Source: CAZCQP01 sp964500895
GTDB taxonomy: Bacteria; Bacillota; Clostridia; Lachnospirales; JAISER01
Assembly: GCA_964500895.1 (NCBI GenBank)
Contig: CAZCQP010000003.1
Span: 1 to 64,000 of the forward strand
DNA length: 64,000 nt
Direction of reading: 5' to 3'
The notes below the pieces were generated by a model. The model was given only the letters and a program-made list of their open reading frames with translations, was not told the DNA's origin and ran no database searches. Below, piece after piece: positions 26,063 through 35,491 of this stretch (position 1 is the stretch's first letter; each line of letters opens with the position of its first letter). The translations under genes were made by a program, and so were the position numbers.

Positions 26063-26965
26063 CTATTTTTCAGTTTGAGCATCTTTGTTTTCTATTATAC
26101 CATCATTTTCCTGTCCATTACGCTTAAATTTATCTACATTCCAAAACAAAATAAACCCGGCTACCACCAAAATAATGCTAACCACTTGAGAAACTGCCAA
26201 ATTGGTGCCCCACAGCAAAAGCTGATCTGTGCGTAAACCTTCAATGGCAAAACGTCCCATGCCATAACCGAACAGATACAGGGCGAAAACTTCTCCGTCT
26301 GTTCTTTTCAGCCTTTTCAAAATATTCATGACTGCAAAAATGAATAGGCACCATAAAGATTCGTACAAAAAGGTGGGGTGCACCTGTATGTAGGCCGCAC
26401 CATTGATCATCACCGGGAATTCTGCCACTATATCTGGAACAAAAGGCACTTGTTCTTTTAAATAGGCCATGGCAAACCGGCCATTGGAAATGCCACCAAA
26501 AGCTTCCCGGTTAAAGAAGTTTCCCCAGCGGCCAATGGCTTGCCCCAAAATTAAGGCAGGTGCGGCGGTGTCTGCAAAAAGCCAAAAAGACATTTTGTTT
26601 TTGCGGGTATAGATGATAGCGGTGATGATGGCGGCAATGACAGCGCCATAAATGGCCAACCCGCCTTCTCGGGTGGCAAATATCTTCAGCAAATTATCCC
26701 GGTAGTTCTCCCAAGTAAAAATCACATAGTAAAGCCGTGCGCCAACCACGCATGCCAGCACCACGTAAAATAAAAAGTTTAAATAATGATCTGGGTTTTG
26801 GCCGGTGCGCTTGGCTTCGTGCACTGCATACAGGGTGCCGCTGGCAATGGCCAAGCCAATGCACAGGCCATAAAAATATACTTCAAGACCAAACAGGCTG
26901 AAAGCCACCCGGGGAAGGTGGGCAATTTCAATACCCAGGTTTGGGAAAATCACTTCAGGTACCAT
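26063..26965 (-). CDS. lgt: prolipoprotein diacylglyceryl transferase
   Basis: Lgt attaches diacylglycerol to the lipobox Cys of prolipoproteins at the membrane. The 300-residue protein has about seven membrane helices and the signature GRWGNFFNREAFGG, followed by HPTFLYESLW. The ATG at 26965 is preferred over 26977 because GAGGGA lies four bases upstream. It follows the M16 peptidase gene by 21 bases. It would process lipoproteins such as the sugar-binding protein at 42158. Confidence 0.95.
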   Translation of the reverse strand: MVPEVIFPNLGIEIAHLPRVAFSLFGLEVYFYGLCIGLAIASGTLYAVHEAKRTGQNPDHYLNFLFYVVLACVVGARLYYVIFTWENYRDNLLKIFATREGGLAIYGAVIAAIITAIIYTRKNKMSFWLFADTAAPALILGQAIGRWGNFFNREAFGGISNGRFAMAYLKEQVPFVPDIVAEFPVMINGAAYIQVHPTFLYESLWCLFIFAVMNILKRLKRTDGEVFALYLFGYGMGRFAIEGLRTDQLLLWGTNLAVSQVVSIILVVAGFILFWNVDKFKRNGQENDGIIENKDAQTEK

Positions 26966-26986
26966 ACAATCCCTCATTAGTAAAAG

Positions 26987-28255
26987 TTAAGTAGGATAAA
27001 TAGCGGAATAAGCGCAAGCCTCTGGGTTTAGAAAGTTCCGCAGCCTTTGGGTTACCGAGGCGCTGTTGCATTGGCGGTATGCTCCCCACAAGTCTTGCAA
27101 ATTGCTGCCTTTGGTTACCAAATCTCCCGAAACGGTGGTGACCACATCTAAGCTGTCTAAGCCTCGAATGAACCGGCCGGTGTGTTTGCGTATCATTTGC
27201 GCTAACCGTTTTTCATCAATACCTTGGCTGTTCACCCGTTGAATTTCTTCCAAAAGGGCGTGGTGTACCGCTTTGGGATTGTCGCAGCTACAGGTAATGG
27301 TGGCCCAGCCGAAAGTATCGCTGCCCACATATTCTGTGTGAAAAGGGCCGTCGATGGTGCCTTGGCTGTATAGGTCATTAAAGAAAGTTGAACTTTCCCC
27401 AAACAGCAAATCCAAAAGTATTTTTGTATCTGCCATGCGTTTGGCCACTTGGGGGTGAAACTGGCTTTCTTTAAAACCTACGGCCAGCATGGGCCGGGAC
27501 AGGGGCATCTTTCTCTCTGCACAGCCAGCCTGAACATGGGCTGGTTCATTTGCATTCAACCGGGAGACTACGGATTGATCAACAGGTTTAGGCGGTATGT
27601 GCTTTTCCGCCATGGCCATAATGGCATCCGGGTCCACATCTCCGGCGCAAATGAGCGCCATGTTGTCTGGGGTGTAAAAGGCATTGTAGCAGTGATAGAG
27701 CAATGTTTTGTCTATGGCTTCAATGTCCTTGGCTGCCCCTGCAATGCTTTGGCGCAAGGGGCTGTCATGGTACAAAGCTTCCAAAAGCTGCACACCCAAC
27801 TGCCAAAAGGGGCTGTCGTCATACATGGCAATTTCCTGCAAAATAATGTCCTTTTCCTTGGCCACATTTTCGTTGGTGAAGTAGGGGGCCTGCACAAAAT
27901 CCAGCAACAAAGACAGGCATTCCTCAAAACGGTTAACGGCAGAGAAATAATAAGCCGTGGCGGTATGGCTTGTAAAAGCGTTTACATTTGCGCCCAGTTC
28001 TATAAATTGATCAAAAGCCGATACGGTTTCACCTTCAAAAAGCTTGTGCTCTAAAAAATGGGCAACCCCAGCGGGGGTGGTGTAGGTTTGGCCATTGGCT
28101 TGAAATTGCCTGTCTACAGAGCCATAACGGACGCAAAGTAAGGCTTGCTTTTCCACATATCCTTTTTTTGGCATTATATAACAAGTCAAGCCGTTTGACA
28201 ACACCCGGCAGGTAAATGCTTCCAGAGGGTCGTATGGGATGGGGTTCTGTTTCAT
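26987..28255 (-). CDS. ymfH: M16 family metallopeptidase, active-site subunit (YmfH-like)
   Basis: The 422-residue protein carries the inverted zinc motif HFLEH (within AGVAHFLEHKLFEGE) and the third ligand Glu in KEKDIILQEIAMYDD. It is followed by the inactive-type partner's neighbour gene on its 5' side, giving a two-gene M16 pair as in Bacillus ymfF-ymfH. AGGTGA precedes the ATG. Substrates of this pair are unknown. Its placement directly after spoVAD suggests transcription with the spoVA operon. Confidence 0.9.
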   Translation of the reverse strand: MKQNPIPYDPLEAFTCRVLSNGLTCYIMPKKGYVEKQALLCVRYGSVDRQFQANGQTYTTPAGVAHFLEHKLFEGETVSAFDQFIELGANVNAFTSHTATAYYFSAVNRFEECLSLLLDFVQAPYFTNENVAKEKDIILQEIAMYDDSPFWQLGVQLLEALYHDSPLRQSIAGAAKDIEAIDKTLLYHCYNAFYTPDNMALICAGDVDPDAIMAMAEKHIPPKPVDQSVVSRLNANEPAHVQAGCAERKMPLSRPMLAVGFKESQFHPQVAKRMADTKILLDLLFGESSTFFNDLYSQGTIDGPFHTEYVGSDTFGWATITCSCDNPKAVHHALLEEIQRVNSQGIDEKRLAQMIRKHTGRFIRGLDSLDVVTTVSGDLVTKGSNLQDLWGAYRQCNSASVTQRLRNFLNPEACAYSAIYPT

Positions 28256-28287
28256 GTTATCACCTGTCTAAGTTATTAATATATGTT

Positions 28288-29556
28288 TTAAACCAGCGTG
28301 TATATGGTATCTGCATACAACTTTTCAGCGGCATGGAAGATAGCCGCTTTCGGGGTTTTCTGTATTTTGGCCAACGTATCTTCCACTGTGTCTGTATCCC
28401 CCAGCATATGCTGGGACAAATAAAAGTCCATCACGGCGGAAGGGTGGTCTGCAATGGTGGTGAACTTTTGGCTTAAACTGTTTCTGGCATTTTCCAGTTC
28501 CTGTTTGGTGACATTGCCCTTGGCAATGTCTGCCAACAGGCGGTTTGCCAATTCCAGCGTTTTTTCCACTTTGTCTTTTTCTACCCCGGCTTGCATTAAA
28601 ACAATGCCTTTAAAACGGTAAACAAAGGAATTAATGTAATAACACAAGCTTTCCTTTTCACGCACAACAGAAAAAAGCTTGCCTCCGGCACTTCCGCCCC
28701 AAAGCTCGCTGGCCAACAGCAGGGCGTAATAATCATCAGACACAGGGGCAATGCCACTGCGATACCCCACCACCAGCTTGCATTGGCTGATGCCCATTTC
28801 TTCTGTTATGGTTTTAGGCTGGCCGGGGTTGTAAACGGGGGAGGGCAGGGGGATGGACAGCACATGACCCCGGTCTTGTGTGGGAAACAGCTGGGTAATG
28901 GCTTCTTCTATAGCCTTCGGCTCTAAATCGCCCATCACCACAAAGTCCATGGGGGAGCTTTCCAAAATGTCTTTGTACCGGCTGTAGCAGTTTTTAGGGG
29001 TAATGCTCGGTAAATCCGCTTCATAGCCGTCTCCCAATAGGCCAAAAGGCTCGTTTTGGCACATTTCCTCTACGCAACGTAGCTTGGCATATTCGCCGCG
29101 GTTGTTTTTCCGGCTTTGAATGGCCAGCTGTAAATTATCTTTTTCACCGGCAACAAATTCCGGCATGAAGCCCTCGTCTTTCACCAACGGTTGGGTCATC
29201 ACGTTTGCAATAAAACGCATACATTCGCCGGTGATGTCTGTGCTGTCTGGAATCACTTTTGGGCTTAAGAAACCCATGTAAAACTGCAACAATTGTTGTT
29301 CACCTTTTTTTAGCGTCTGCACATCAAAAATAGCGCCGTACAAACTTTCCGCTTTGGCCTGCATTTTTGCCAGGGAATCATAGGGCGCACAGCCCCGTTG
29401 TAGAATGTGGGGGATGAGGGCGTTGGCGGTGACCGTTTCTCGTTGTAAAGGCTGCCGTAACAACAAAGCCAAGGACACCGTGTTAAATTTTGGCTCTTGG
29501 ATGATGTGCAGCGACCGCCCCTGGCCCAGATGGGTTTGGTACACTTTGGGGTTCAT
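28288..29556 (-). CDS. ymfF: M16 family protein lacking the zinc motif (YmfF-like)
   Basis: The 422-residue protein has the M16 fold and the C-terminal substrate-binding signature RKNNRGEYAKLRCVEEM and GGSAGGKLFSVVREKESLCYY. At the place of HxxEH it reads HILQRG, so it is the catalytically inactive partner of the downstream YmfH-like peptidase. Its ATG overlaps the spoVAD stop by four bases (ATGA), implying translational coupling with the spore operon. Confidence 0.88.
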   Translation of the reverse strand: MNPKVYQTHLGQGRSLHIIQEPKFNTVSLALLLRQPLQRETVTANALIPHILQRGCAPYDSLAKMQAKAESLYGAIFDVQTLKKGEQQLLQFYMGFLSPKVIPDSTDITGECMRFIANVMTQPLVKDEGFMPEFVAGEKDNLQLAIQSRKNNRGEYAKLRCVEEMCQNEPFGLLGDGYEADLPSITPKNCYSRYKDILESSPMDFVVMGDLEPKAIEEAITQLFPTQDRGHVLSIPLPSPVYNPGQPKTITEEMGISQCKLVVGYRSGIAPVSDDYYALLLASELWGGSAGGKLFSVVREKESLCYYINSFVYRFKGIVLMQAGVEKDKVEKTLELANRLLADIAKGNVTKQELENARNSLSQKFTTIADHPSAVMDFYLSQHMLGDTDTVEDTLAKIQKTPKAAIFHAAEKLYADTIYTLV

Positions 29557-30566
29557 CGCTTTTCAATCACCACCCCATGGGCAATGGAAGGGATGGTTAG
29601 CCCTTGCTGGGCGCTGGTGGGGCTTAAAAGTGCGCCAGTAGGAACCAGCAGCATTTTTTTAATTTGCCCTTTACTGAATTTATCCATAAAATAGCCGCAA
29701 AAGGTAATGGCGGCACAGGCGCAACCGCTGCCTCCGGCGTGGGTGTCTTGGCTTCTCTGGTCAAAGATTTCCATGCCGCAATCGGTGTAGTTGGTGCCCA
29801 TGTTGTAACCTTCCCGGCCCACCAGCTCTTGTAGCAACTTTGCGCCCACATGGCCCAAATCTCCGGTGGCAATCAGGTCGTAATCTTCTGGGCGGCAATT
29901 AAAGTCTTTAAAATGGGCAAGGATGGTGTCCGCCGCAGCCGGAGCCATGGCCGCACCCATGTTGTTGGCATCTTTAATGCCCATGTCAATGATTTTGCCG
30001 GTGGTAACGGCTGTAACGGCCGGGTTGTTGCCCGATTCCCTTGACAGCACCACAGACCCGTCCCCGGTGACCGTCCAGGAAGCGGTAGGGGGCCTTTGCC
30101 CGCCCATTTCTAAAGGAAAGCGAAATTGCTTTTCGGCTGCACAAAAGTGGCTGGAAGCCCCAAGCAGCACATGGTTAGCAAAACCGCCGTCAATGAGCAT
30201 GGCTCCTACGCTTAAGCCTTCCCCAAAGGTGGAGCAAGCGCCGAAAATACCCAGAAAGGGGATGTTCATTTCTTTAATGCCAAAGCTGGTGCCCATGCTT
30301 TGGTTTAACAAGTCCCCTGCTAGCACATAATCTATGTCCTGTGGTGTAAGCCCGGCTTTGTCCAGGGCTAGCTGCATGGCTTTTTGCACCAGCTTGCTTT
30401 CGGCTTGTTCCCAGCTTACTTCCCCGGCCATGGCCTCTGATTCTATCACATCAAAATAGGAGCCCAGTGGCCCTTCACCTTCTTTGGCACCCGCCACAGA
30501 TGCGGCAGACTTAATCCCCACCGGGTACTGAAAGGAAACCGATTGTTTGCCTACTTTTTTTAACAT
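29553..30566 (-). CDS. spoVAD: stage V sporulation protein AD
   Basis: SpoVAD is a thiolase-fold protein of the SpoVA channel that loads and releases dipicolinic acid in spores, and it binds DPA. The 337-residue protein has GACSTFGEGLSVGAM, where thiolases have the catalytic Cys, and SQDTHAGGSGCACAAI near the C-terminus. GAGGGATAAAC precedes the ATG; it is nine bases after spoVAC. Downstream genes are M16 peptidases rather than spoVAE. Confidence 0.96.
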   Translation of the reverse strand: MLKKVGKQSVSFQYPVGIKSAASVAGAKEGEGPLGSYFDVIESEAMAGEVSWEQAESKLVQKAMQLALDKAGLTPQDIDYVLAGDLLNQSMGTSFGIKEMNIPFLGIFGACSTFGEGLSVGAMLIDGGFANHVLLGASSHFCAAEKQFRFPLEMGGQRPPTASWTVTGDGSVVLSRESGNNPAVTAVTTGKIIDMGIKDANNMGAAMAPAAADTILAHFKDFNCRPEDYDLIATGDLGHVGAKLLQELVGREGYNMGTNYTDCGMEIFDQRSQDTHAGGSGCACAAITFCGYFMDKFSKGQIKKMLLVPTGALLSPTSAQQGLTIPSIAHGVVIEKR

Positions 30567-30575
30567 GTTTATCCC

Positions 30576-31022
30576 TCACTTCACAAAGTAGTAGATGATG
30601 CCCACAAGTACCGATGAAAGAAGGCCGTAAACAATAACAGGCCCGGCCACCAAAAACATTTTGGCGCCGATGCCCAGTATCATGCCTTCTTTTTTAAACT
30701 CAATGGCTGGGGCTGCAACCGAATTGGCAAAGCCAGTGATGGGCACCACGGTGCCAGCGCCACAAAACTTGCCAATTTTATCAAACACGCCAATCCCTGT
30801 GAGCACCACTGCAATAAAGATGATGGTGACCGATACGTACATGCCGGCATCATCTTTGGATGCGCCCATATTGGTGAAAAAAGTGTTTAACCATTGGCCA
30901 CCCACGCAAATGAGCCCCCCTGTGATAAATGCTTTGATGCAGTTCATCAAAAGGGCGCTGTTGGGGGAAACTTCTTTGACCAGCTGGTCATATTTCTTTT
31001 TGCCTGCTGCTGATGTGTCCAT
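30576..31022 (-). CDS. spoVAC: stage V sporulation protein AC
   Basis: The 148-residue membrane protein has about four helices and the SpoVAC signatures MNCIKAFITGGLICVGGQWL and AGTVVPITGFANSVAAPAIE. SpoVAC is the mechanosensitive component of the DPA channel in the inner spore membrane. AAGGAGG lies upstream of the ATG. It sits between spoVAB and spoVAD. Confidence 0.96.
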   Translation of the reverse strand: MDTSAAGKKKYDQLVKEVSPNSALLMNCIKAFITGGLICVGGQWLNTFFTNMGASKDDAGMYVSVTIIFIAVVLTGIGVFDKIGKFCGAGTVVPITGFANSVAAPAIEFKKEGMILGIGAKMFLVAGPVIVYGLLSSVLVGIIYYFVK

Positions 31023-31061
31023 AAATGCTTATTCCTCCTTAGCTCTCGTTAATTGTTATTG

Positions 31062-31496
31062 TTAATGGGGTTTATAAAACCCAGGAATGATATAGTAAGC
31101 CAGTGTGCCAAGAAATTTACCCAGCGCAATGGCCAACACAAAAAAGAACATGCCCTGCTGTACTTTGGTGCGCCGGGTCATAATGGGAATCACGTCTAAA
31201 ACCTCTGCCAAAGACATGGCGATGCACCCCAGAAATACCCCATCGCAAAAGGAAATAAGGGTGGCCAGAGGGATGCCGATGGGTACTTTAAAGTCCCATA
31301 CATCGGAAGCAGTGCCCAGAATACCGCCCAGCATAATGGCTTCTTCGTAAATTCTGGCATAGCGCTGGGTGCCGGTCTTTTGGGCAAGCCTTGGTACCAC
31401 GCCAATGATGGCAATGAATGCAAATACACCCCCGGCAATGATGACCCCGCCGGAAAAGCCAAAAACCACCGCCCCAAAAACTTTAAGGGCCGTCAT
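31062..31496 (-). CDS. spoVAB: stage V sporulation protein AB
   Basis: The 144-residue membrane protein has about four helices with GFSGGVIIAGGVFAFIAIIG at the N-terminus and GVFLGCIAMSLAEVLDVIPI in the middle, typical of SpoVAB. Its ATG overlaps the spoVAA stop by four bases. It is required for DPA uptake in Bacillus, though its exact function is unclear. Confidence 0.93.
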   Translation of the reverse strand: MTALKVFGAVVFGFSGGVIIAGGVFAFIAIIGVVPRLAQKTGTQRYARIYEEAIMLGGILGTASDVWDFKVPIGIPLATLISFCDGVFLGCIAMSLAEVLDVIPIMTRRTKVQQGMFFFVLAIALGKFLGTLAYYIIPGFYKPH

Positions 31497-32131
31497 GGGT
31501 TATTGTTTTCCTTTGTTTTTTTGGCATCTAAAATGTCGATGAGGGTGTCGGTCACTTCGGTTTCATAAATGGAAATTTGCACTTCAATGGGGGTGGGGTC
31601 GTTGGTAATTTTTCTGCCCATAAAATGGTTAAAGAACATGATAATGCCAAAAGCCAAACCAATAGCATAGGGTATTTGCAAAATATAAGGCCGTTCGTTT
31701 TCCCAGCCAAATATCATTTTATGGGAGTTTTTAAACACTTCATACAACTGGGCATCGGAATAAAAGCTCATAATGGCGGTGGCACTACCCGCAAAAAGCA
31801 CCAGGCAAACAAAGGCAACCTTCAACCACTTGAACCAAGGGTTGTCCTTGCTTTTGGTGGGTGCGTATTCCACCAGGGTGTCCATTTCGCCCACATTGTT
31901 TACGGTATCGTTAGGGTATTTCTTTTTTATGCATTTAATGATGTCGGTAACCGACACCAAATAACAGCGCCGTGCATCAGGGTCTGCACTAAAGAGCTTT
32001 AAGGCGTTGATGGCATCCATGGTGTTACGGTCTGCCAGCACCTCTGCCACATCTTGCACCAGAATGTCTGTGCGCCCGGCAACAATGGCTTTTTTCATTG
32101 GTTTAACATAAATATCCAAGGGTTTAATCAC
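31493..32131 (-). CDS. spoVAA: stage V sporulation protein AA
   Basis: The protein has a soluble N-terminal domain and two membrane helices in its C-terminal half (KVAFVCLVLFAGSATAIMSF and IPYAIGLAFGIIMFFNHFMG), as in SpoVAA. The GTG at 32131 is chosen because GGAGGAGAC lies directly upstream and because the forespore promoter at 32171-32200 lies inside any longer reading from 32191. This gives 212 residues, the family's length. It is the first gene of the spoVA operon and diverges from dpaA. Confidence 0.88.
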   Translation of the reverse strand: MIKPLDIYVKPMKKAIVAGRTDILVQDVAEVLADRNTMDAINALKLFSADPDARRCYLVSVTDIIKCIKKKYPNDTVNNVGEMDTLVEYAPTKSKDNPWFKWLKVAFVCLVLFAGSATAIMSFYSDAQLYEVFKNSHKMIFGWENERPYILQIPYAIGLAFGIIMFFNHFMGRKITNDPTPIEVQISIYETEVTDTLIDILDAKKTKENNNP

Positions 32132-32170
32132 GTCTCCTCCAAGTGAAACTGGCGTCCAGTTGAACCACTG

Positions 32171-32200
32171 TAGTATAAGCCTTTTCAACATTTTTCATTC
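32171..32200 (-). promoter_or_regulatory. candidate SigG (forespore) promoter of spoVA
   Basis: On the minus strand GAATG (32200-32196, consensus GHATR) and TATACTA (32177-32171, consensus CATnHTA, one mismatch) are separated by 18 bp. It is about 40 bases from the spoVAA GTG. In Bacillus spoVA is SigG-controlled, and sigG is present at 16758. Confidence 0.7.
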
Positions 32201-32283
32201 ACGTCCACCGTGGAAAAGCATATGATGTTTTATAGTCATACAGGTTATGCATAGCACATTTGAAAGAAGCGGGGAGTGATTTT

Positions 32284-33174
32284 GTGTACCAAAACAAGTT
32301 CCTAGTGCTGGGCGGAGATTTGCGCAACATTGCACTTGCCGACCATCTGATTCTGGATGACAAAAAAGTCGAAGTTTACGGCTTTTCAAAATATTCCGCA
32401 CAGCAAAATTCTAAGATGAACTTCTCTAAAAACTTAAAAAAGTGTATTAAAAATGCAGAGGTGATTATTGGTCCCATTCCCTGTTGCAGCGACAATAATG
32501 TGCTGAATACCCCCTTTAACGGCAGTGTTATAACCGTTGATGCCGTTTTCGACCTGATGGAGCCCGGCCAAGTTTTTATTGCGGGGCGCATTGGGCCGGA
32601 TGTTCTGAAAATGGCCAAAAACCGTAACATTCCTATTTTCGACATTCTGGAACGGAACGAAATGGCCATTTTAAATGCCATTCCCACGGCAGAAGGGGTC
32701 ATTCAAATTGCCATGGAAGAAATGAAAACCACATTGCACGGTGCGAATGTGATGGTTTTGGGTTATGGGCGCATAGGCAAAATACTGTGCAAAATGCTGC
32801 AAGGCATTGGCGCCAATGTCTTTGCTGTTTCCCGCCGCCATGACGATGCGGCCATGAGCAAAAGTTTTGGTTATACGCCGTTGCACTTTGGGCAATTGCC
32901 GGAACATCTGGGGCATATGGGGTTGATTGTCAATACGGTTCCCAGCATCATTTTGGATAAGCACAATTTAAAGTTTGTAGACCGGCAGTGCCTCATCATT
33001 GATGTGGCCTCCAAGCCTTTTGGGGTAGACGAAGAGGCCTGCCAACATGAAGGGCTTCAAGTGATTTTTGCCGCATCGTTACCTGGCAAAGTGGCACCGG
33101 TTACAGCCGCAGCCTATATTAAGGAAACGGTGTTCAACATTTTAAACGACACCAATTTTGTTTTGAAAGCATAA
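32284..33174 (+). CDS. dpaA: dipicolinate synthase subunit A
   Basis: DpaA with DpaB makes dipicolinic acid from a lysine-pathway intermediate in the mother cell. The 296-residue protein has the DpaA-specific N-terminus (FLVLGGDLRNIALADHL) and a Rossmann domain with VLGYGRIGK near residue 160. GTG at 32284 is chosen for GGGGAGTG five bases upstream. A candidate SigE-like -10 (CATACAGG) lies at about 32242, but its -35 spacing is poor. It is divergent from the spoVA operon, so synthesis and import of DPA are encoded side by side. Confidence 0.94.
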   Translation: MYQNKFLVLGGDLRNIALADHLILDDKKVEVYGFSKYSAQQNSKMNFSKNLKKCIKNAEVIIGPIPCCSDNNVLNTPFNGSVITVDAVFDLMEPGQVFIAGRIGPDVLKMAKNRNIPIFDILERNEMAILNAIPTAEGVIQIAMEEMKTTLHGANVMVLGYGRIGKILCKMLQGIGANVFAVSRRHDDAAMSKSFGYTPLHFGQLPEHLGHMGLIVNTVPSIILDKHNLKFVDRQCLIIDVASKPFGVDEEACQHEGLQVIFAASLPGKVAPVTAAAYIKETVFNILNDTNFVLKA

Positions 33175-33196
33175 TTCTGAAAGGTAGGTGTGTTTC

Positions 33197-33802
33197 ATGG
33201 AGCTTCTGAACAAAACCATTGGCTTTGCCATAACAGGCTCCTTTTGTACCATAGACGATATTTTGCCGCAGATGCAAGCGCTGGTGGACGCAGGGGCAAC
33301 GGTACTGCCCATTTTGTCTTACAGCACCTCTGGGTTTGACACCCGTTTTGGAAAGGCAAAGGATTTAAAAGAAGTGTTAACGTCTATCACCAAGCAGGAA
33401 CCCATCCTGACCATTGCCCAAGCAGAGCCCATCGGGCCCAAAGGGCTGCTGGATATTTTGTTGGTGGCCCCTACAACAGGCAACACATTGGCTAAGATTG
33501 CCAACGCCATTACAGACACCCCCGTGACCATGGCGGTAAAGGCCCATTTGCGCAACGACCGGCCGGTGGTGTTATCGGTTTCCACCAATGATGGGCTGGG
33601 GGCATCGGCCAAAAATATCGGCTTGCTTTTAAATACAAGAAACATTTATTTTGTCCCTTTCGGGCAAGATGACCCGGTGAAAAAAAGCCGTTCTTTGGTG
33701 GCCAAAACCCATTGGATTGTGCCAACACTGAAAGAAGCACTGGAAGGCCGTCAAATTCAGCCGTTGTTAGCGGGCAGAGAGGATGTGCCTCATGAATCAT
33801 AA
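33197..33802 (+). CDS. dpaB: dipicolinate synthase subunit B
   Basis: The 201-residue flavoprotein-like subunit has GFAITGSFCTIDDILPQM at its N-terminus and VAPTTGNTLAKIANAITDTP in the middle, matching DpaB. It starts 22 bases after dpaA and its 3' end overlaps feoA by 11 bases. Transcription from the dpaA promoter would therefore run into feoAB. Confidence 0.94.
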   Translation: MELLNKTIGFAITGSFCTIDDILPQMQALVDAGATVLPILSYSTSGFDTRFGKAKDLKEVLTSITKQEPILTIAQAEPIGPKGLLDILLVAPTTGNTLAKIANAITDTPVTMAVKAHLRNDRPVVLSVSTNDGLGASAKNIGLLLNTRNIYFVPFGQDDPVKKSRSLVAKTHWIVPTLKEALEGRQIQPLLAGREDVPHES

Positions 33803-34031
33803 TGTCATTGCCATGCATTGTGTGCCGGTAGGAAAAAAAGGGCGGGTAAAAAGCCTGTTGACCGAAGGTAACATTAGAAGGCGGCTTCAAGACATTGGCC
33901 TGGTGGAAGGCACCATGGTGGAATGCTTACAAAAAAGCCCTGCGGGAGACCCTATTGCTTACGGCATCCGGGGGGCTGCCATTGCGCTGCGGTGTGAGGA
34001 CTGCGCACAAGTATTAATAGAGATGAATTGA
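33792..34031 (+). CDS. feoA: ferrous iron transport protein A
   Basis: FeoA is a small SH3-like protein that modulates FeoB. The 79-residue product has the family pattern IRRRLQDIGLVEGTMVECL and a C-terminal GAAIALRCEDCAQVLIE. ATG at 33792 has GAGAGGA eight bases upstream and lies inside the dpaB 3' end. It is followed by feoB with 17 bases between them. Confidence 0.9.
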   Translation: MNHNVIAMHCVPVGKKGRVKSLLTEGNIRRRLQDIGLVEGTMVECLQKSPAGDPIAYGIRGAAIALRCEDCAQVLIEMN

Positions 34032-34048
34032 ATTTTGGAGTGTGGGAT

Positions 34049-35491
34049 ATGAGGCAAACCTTAAACGCCGGAAACAGCGGCCTTACCATACAAAAAAAAC
34101 AAAACGAGGACAAAATGATTGCCCTGGCCGGAAACCCCAATGTGGGTAAAAGTACCGTTTTTAACGGCTTAACCGGGTTAAAGCAGCATACAGGCAATTG
34201 GCCGGGCAAAACAGTTGCTACAGCGGTGGGCACATACACCCATGAGGACAAAGATTATATTTTAGTAGATATACCGGGCACGTATTCTTTAATGGCACAC
34301 TCTGCCGAAGAAGAAGTGGCCAGAGATTTCATTTGTTTTGGCGGGACAGATGGTGTGGTGGTGGTTTGTGATGCCACCTGTCTGGAACGTAATTTAAACT
34401 TGGTGCTACAGACGCTGGAAATAGCCCCCCATGTGGCTGTGTGCGTCAATTTAATGGACGAAGCAAAGAAAAAAGGCATTGTTATAGACTTTCAAGCATT
34501 GGAAGCATGTTTGGGGGTGCCGGTGGTGGCAGCAAACGCCACCAGAGGCCAGGGGTTTGAGGAGCTAAAAGCAATCATTGCCCGCATAGATACCTTTTCC
34601 GGCAACCCCCGGCCGGTACATTACGGTGAAGCTGTAGAGGAAGCCATCGCCCTTGTGGAAAAGGCGGTGGCTACAACATTGCATAGCGGTTTAAGCCCAC
34701 GCTGGGTGGCCTTACGATTGTTGGAGGACAGCTTACCCCAAAACGAAGCGTTAAACAGCGCCTTAGCACAGGCACCGGAAGTGGCGAAGGTGCTGAGCAA
34801 AGCTTTGCAGGGCTTGGAAAATGCGGGTATTTCCCAAAGTGCTTTAAAAGATAAGATTGTTTCAACTTTAGTGCATACAGCCGAAATTTTGGGAAACCGA
34901 TGTGTTTCCTTTGAAAAGTCCGACTATAACCAGTTGGACCGGAAGCTGGATAAAATATTGACGGGCAAATACAGCGGTTTGCCGGTGATGCTGCTCTTGT
35001 TGGCGCTGGTGTTTTGGATTACCATTTCTGGAGCCAACGTGCCCTCCCAGTGGATTGGTTCTGTATTGTTTCAATTGCAGGATGTACTTTGGAATAGTTT
35101 GAATCACGTAGGTGTACCTATTTGGTTAAACAATATGTTGGTTTTGGGCATTTATAGAGTGGTTGCCTGGGTGGTGTCTGTGATGTTGCCCCCAATGGCT
35201 ATTTTCTTTCCATTGTTTACCCTCTTGGAAGATTTGGGCTATTTGCCCCGGGTGGCTTTTAACCTGGACTATCAATTTAAAAAGTGCTGTGCTTGCGGAA
35301 AGCAAGCGCTAACTATGTGCATGGGATTCGGATGCAACGCTGCGGGGGTGGTAGGGTGCCGCATTATTGACTCCCCAAGGGAACGTTTAATTGCCATTCT
35401 TACCAATAACTTTGTGCCCTGCAACGGCCGGTTTCCGCCACCACACAAAGAGCAACACTATGCCGTCTATTTAACTCCCTCCTGTGATTGA
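34049..35491 (+). pseudogene. feoB: N-terminal two-thirds of feoB, interrupted by element 3
   Basis: FeoB is the ferrous-iron membrane transporter with an N-terminal GTPase. This segment has G1 GNPNVGKST, G2-region TGNWPGKTV, G3 DIPGTYSL, G4 NLMD, the helical spacer, and the first membrane helices with MCMGFGCNAAGVVGCRI. The FeoB sequence is intact up to FVPCNGRFP (TTT codon at 35432). It then continues into unrelated codons until a stop at 35489-35491. ATG at 34049 follows GGAG at eight bases. The rest of feoB is at 47557-48294. On its own the product lacks the remaining membrane domain and is probably inactive. Confidence 0.95.
35432..35436 (+). repeat. left junction core of element 3 (TTTCC)
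   Basis: TTTCC at 35432-35436, in phase with the feoB Phe-Pro codons, recurs at 47557-47561. The flanks differ from one another, so the core shared by both junctions is short, as in many large serine recombinase sites. Confidence 0.75.

Noticed and set aside
32230..32283. SigK or SigE promoter of dpaA
   Set aside because: CATACAGG resembles a SigE -10, but the nearest -35-like GCATATG is only 12 bp away; too weak to list.
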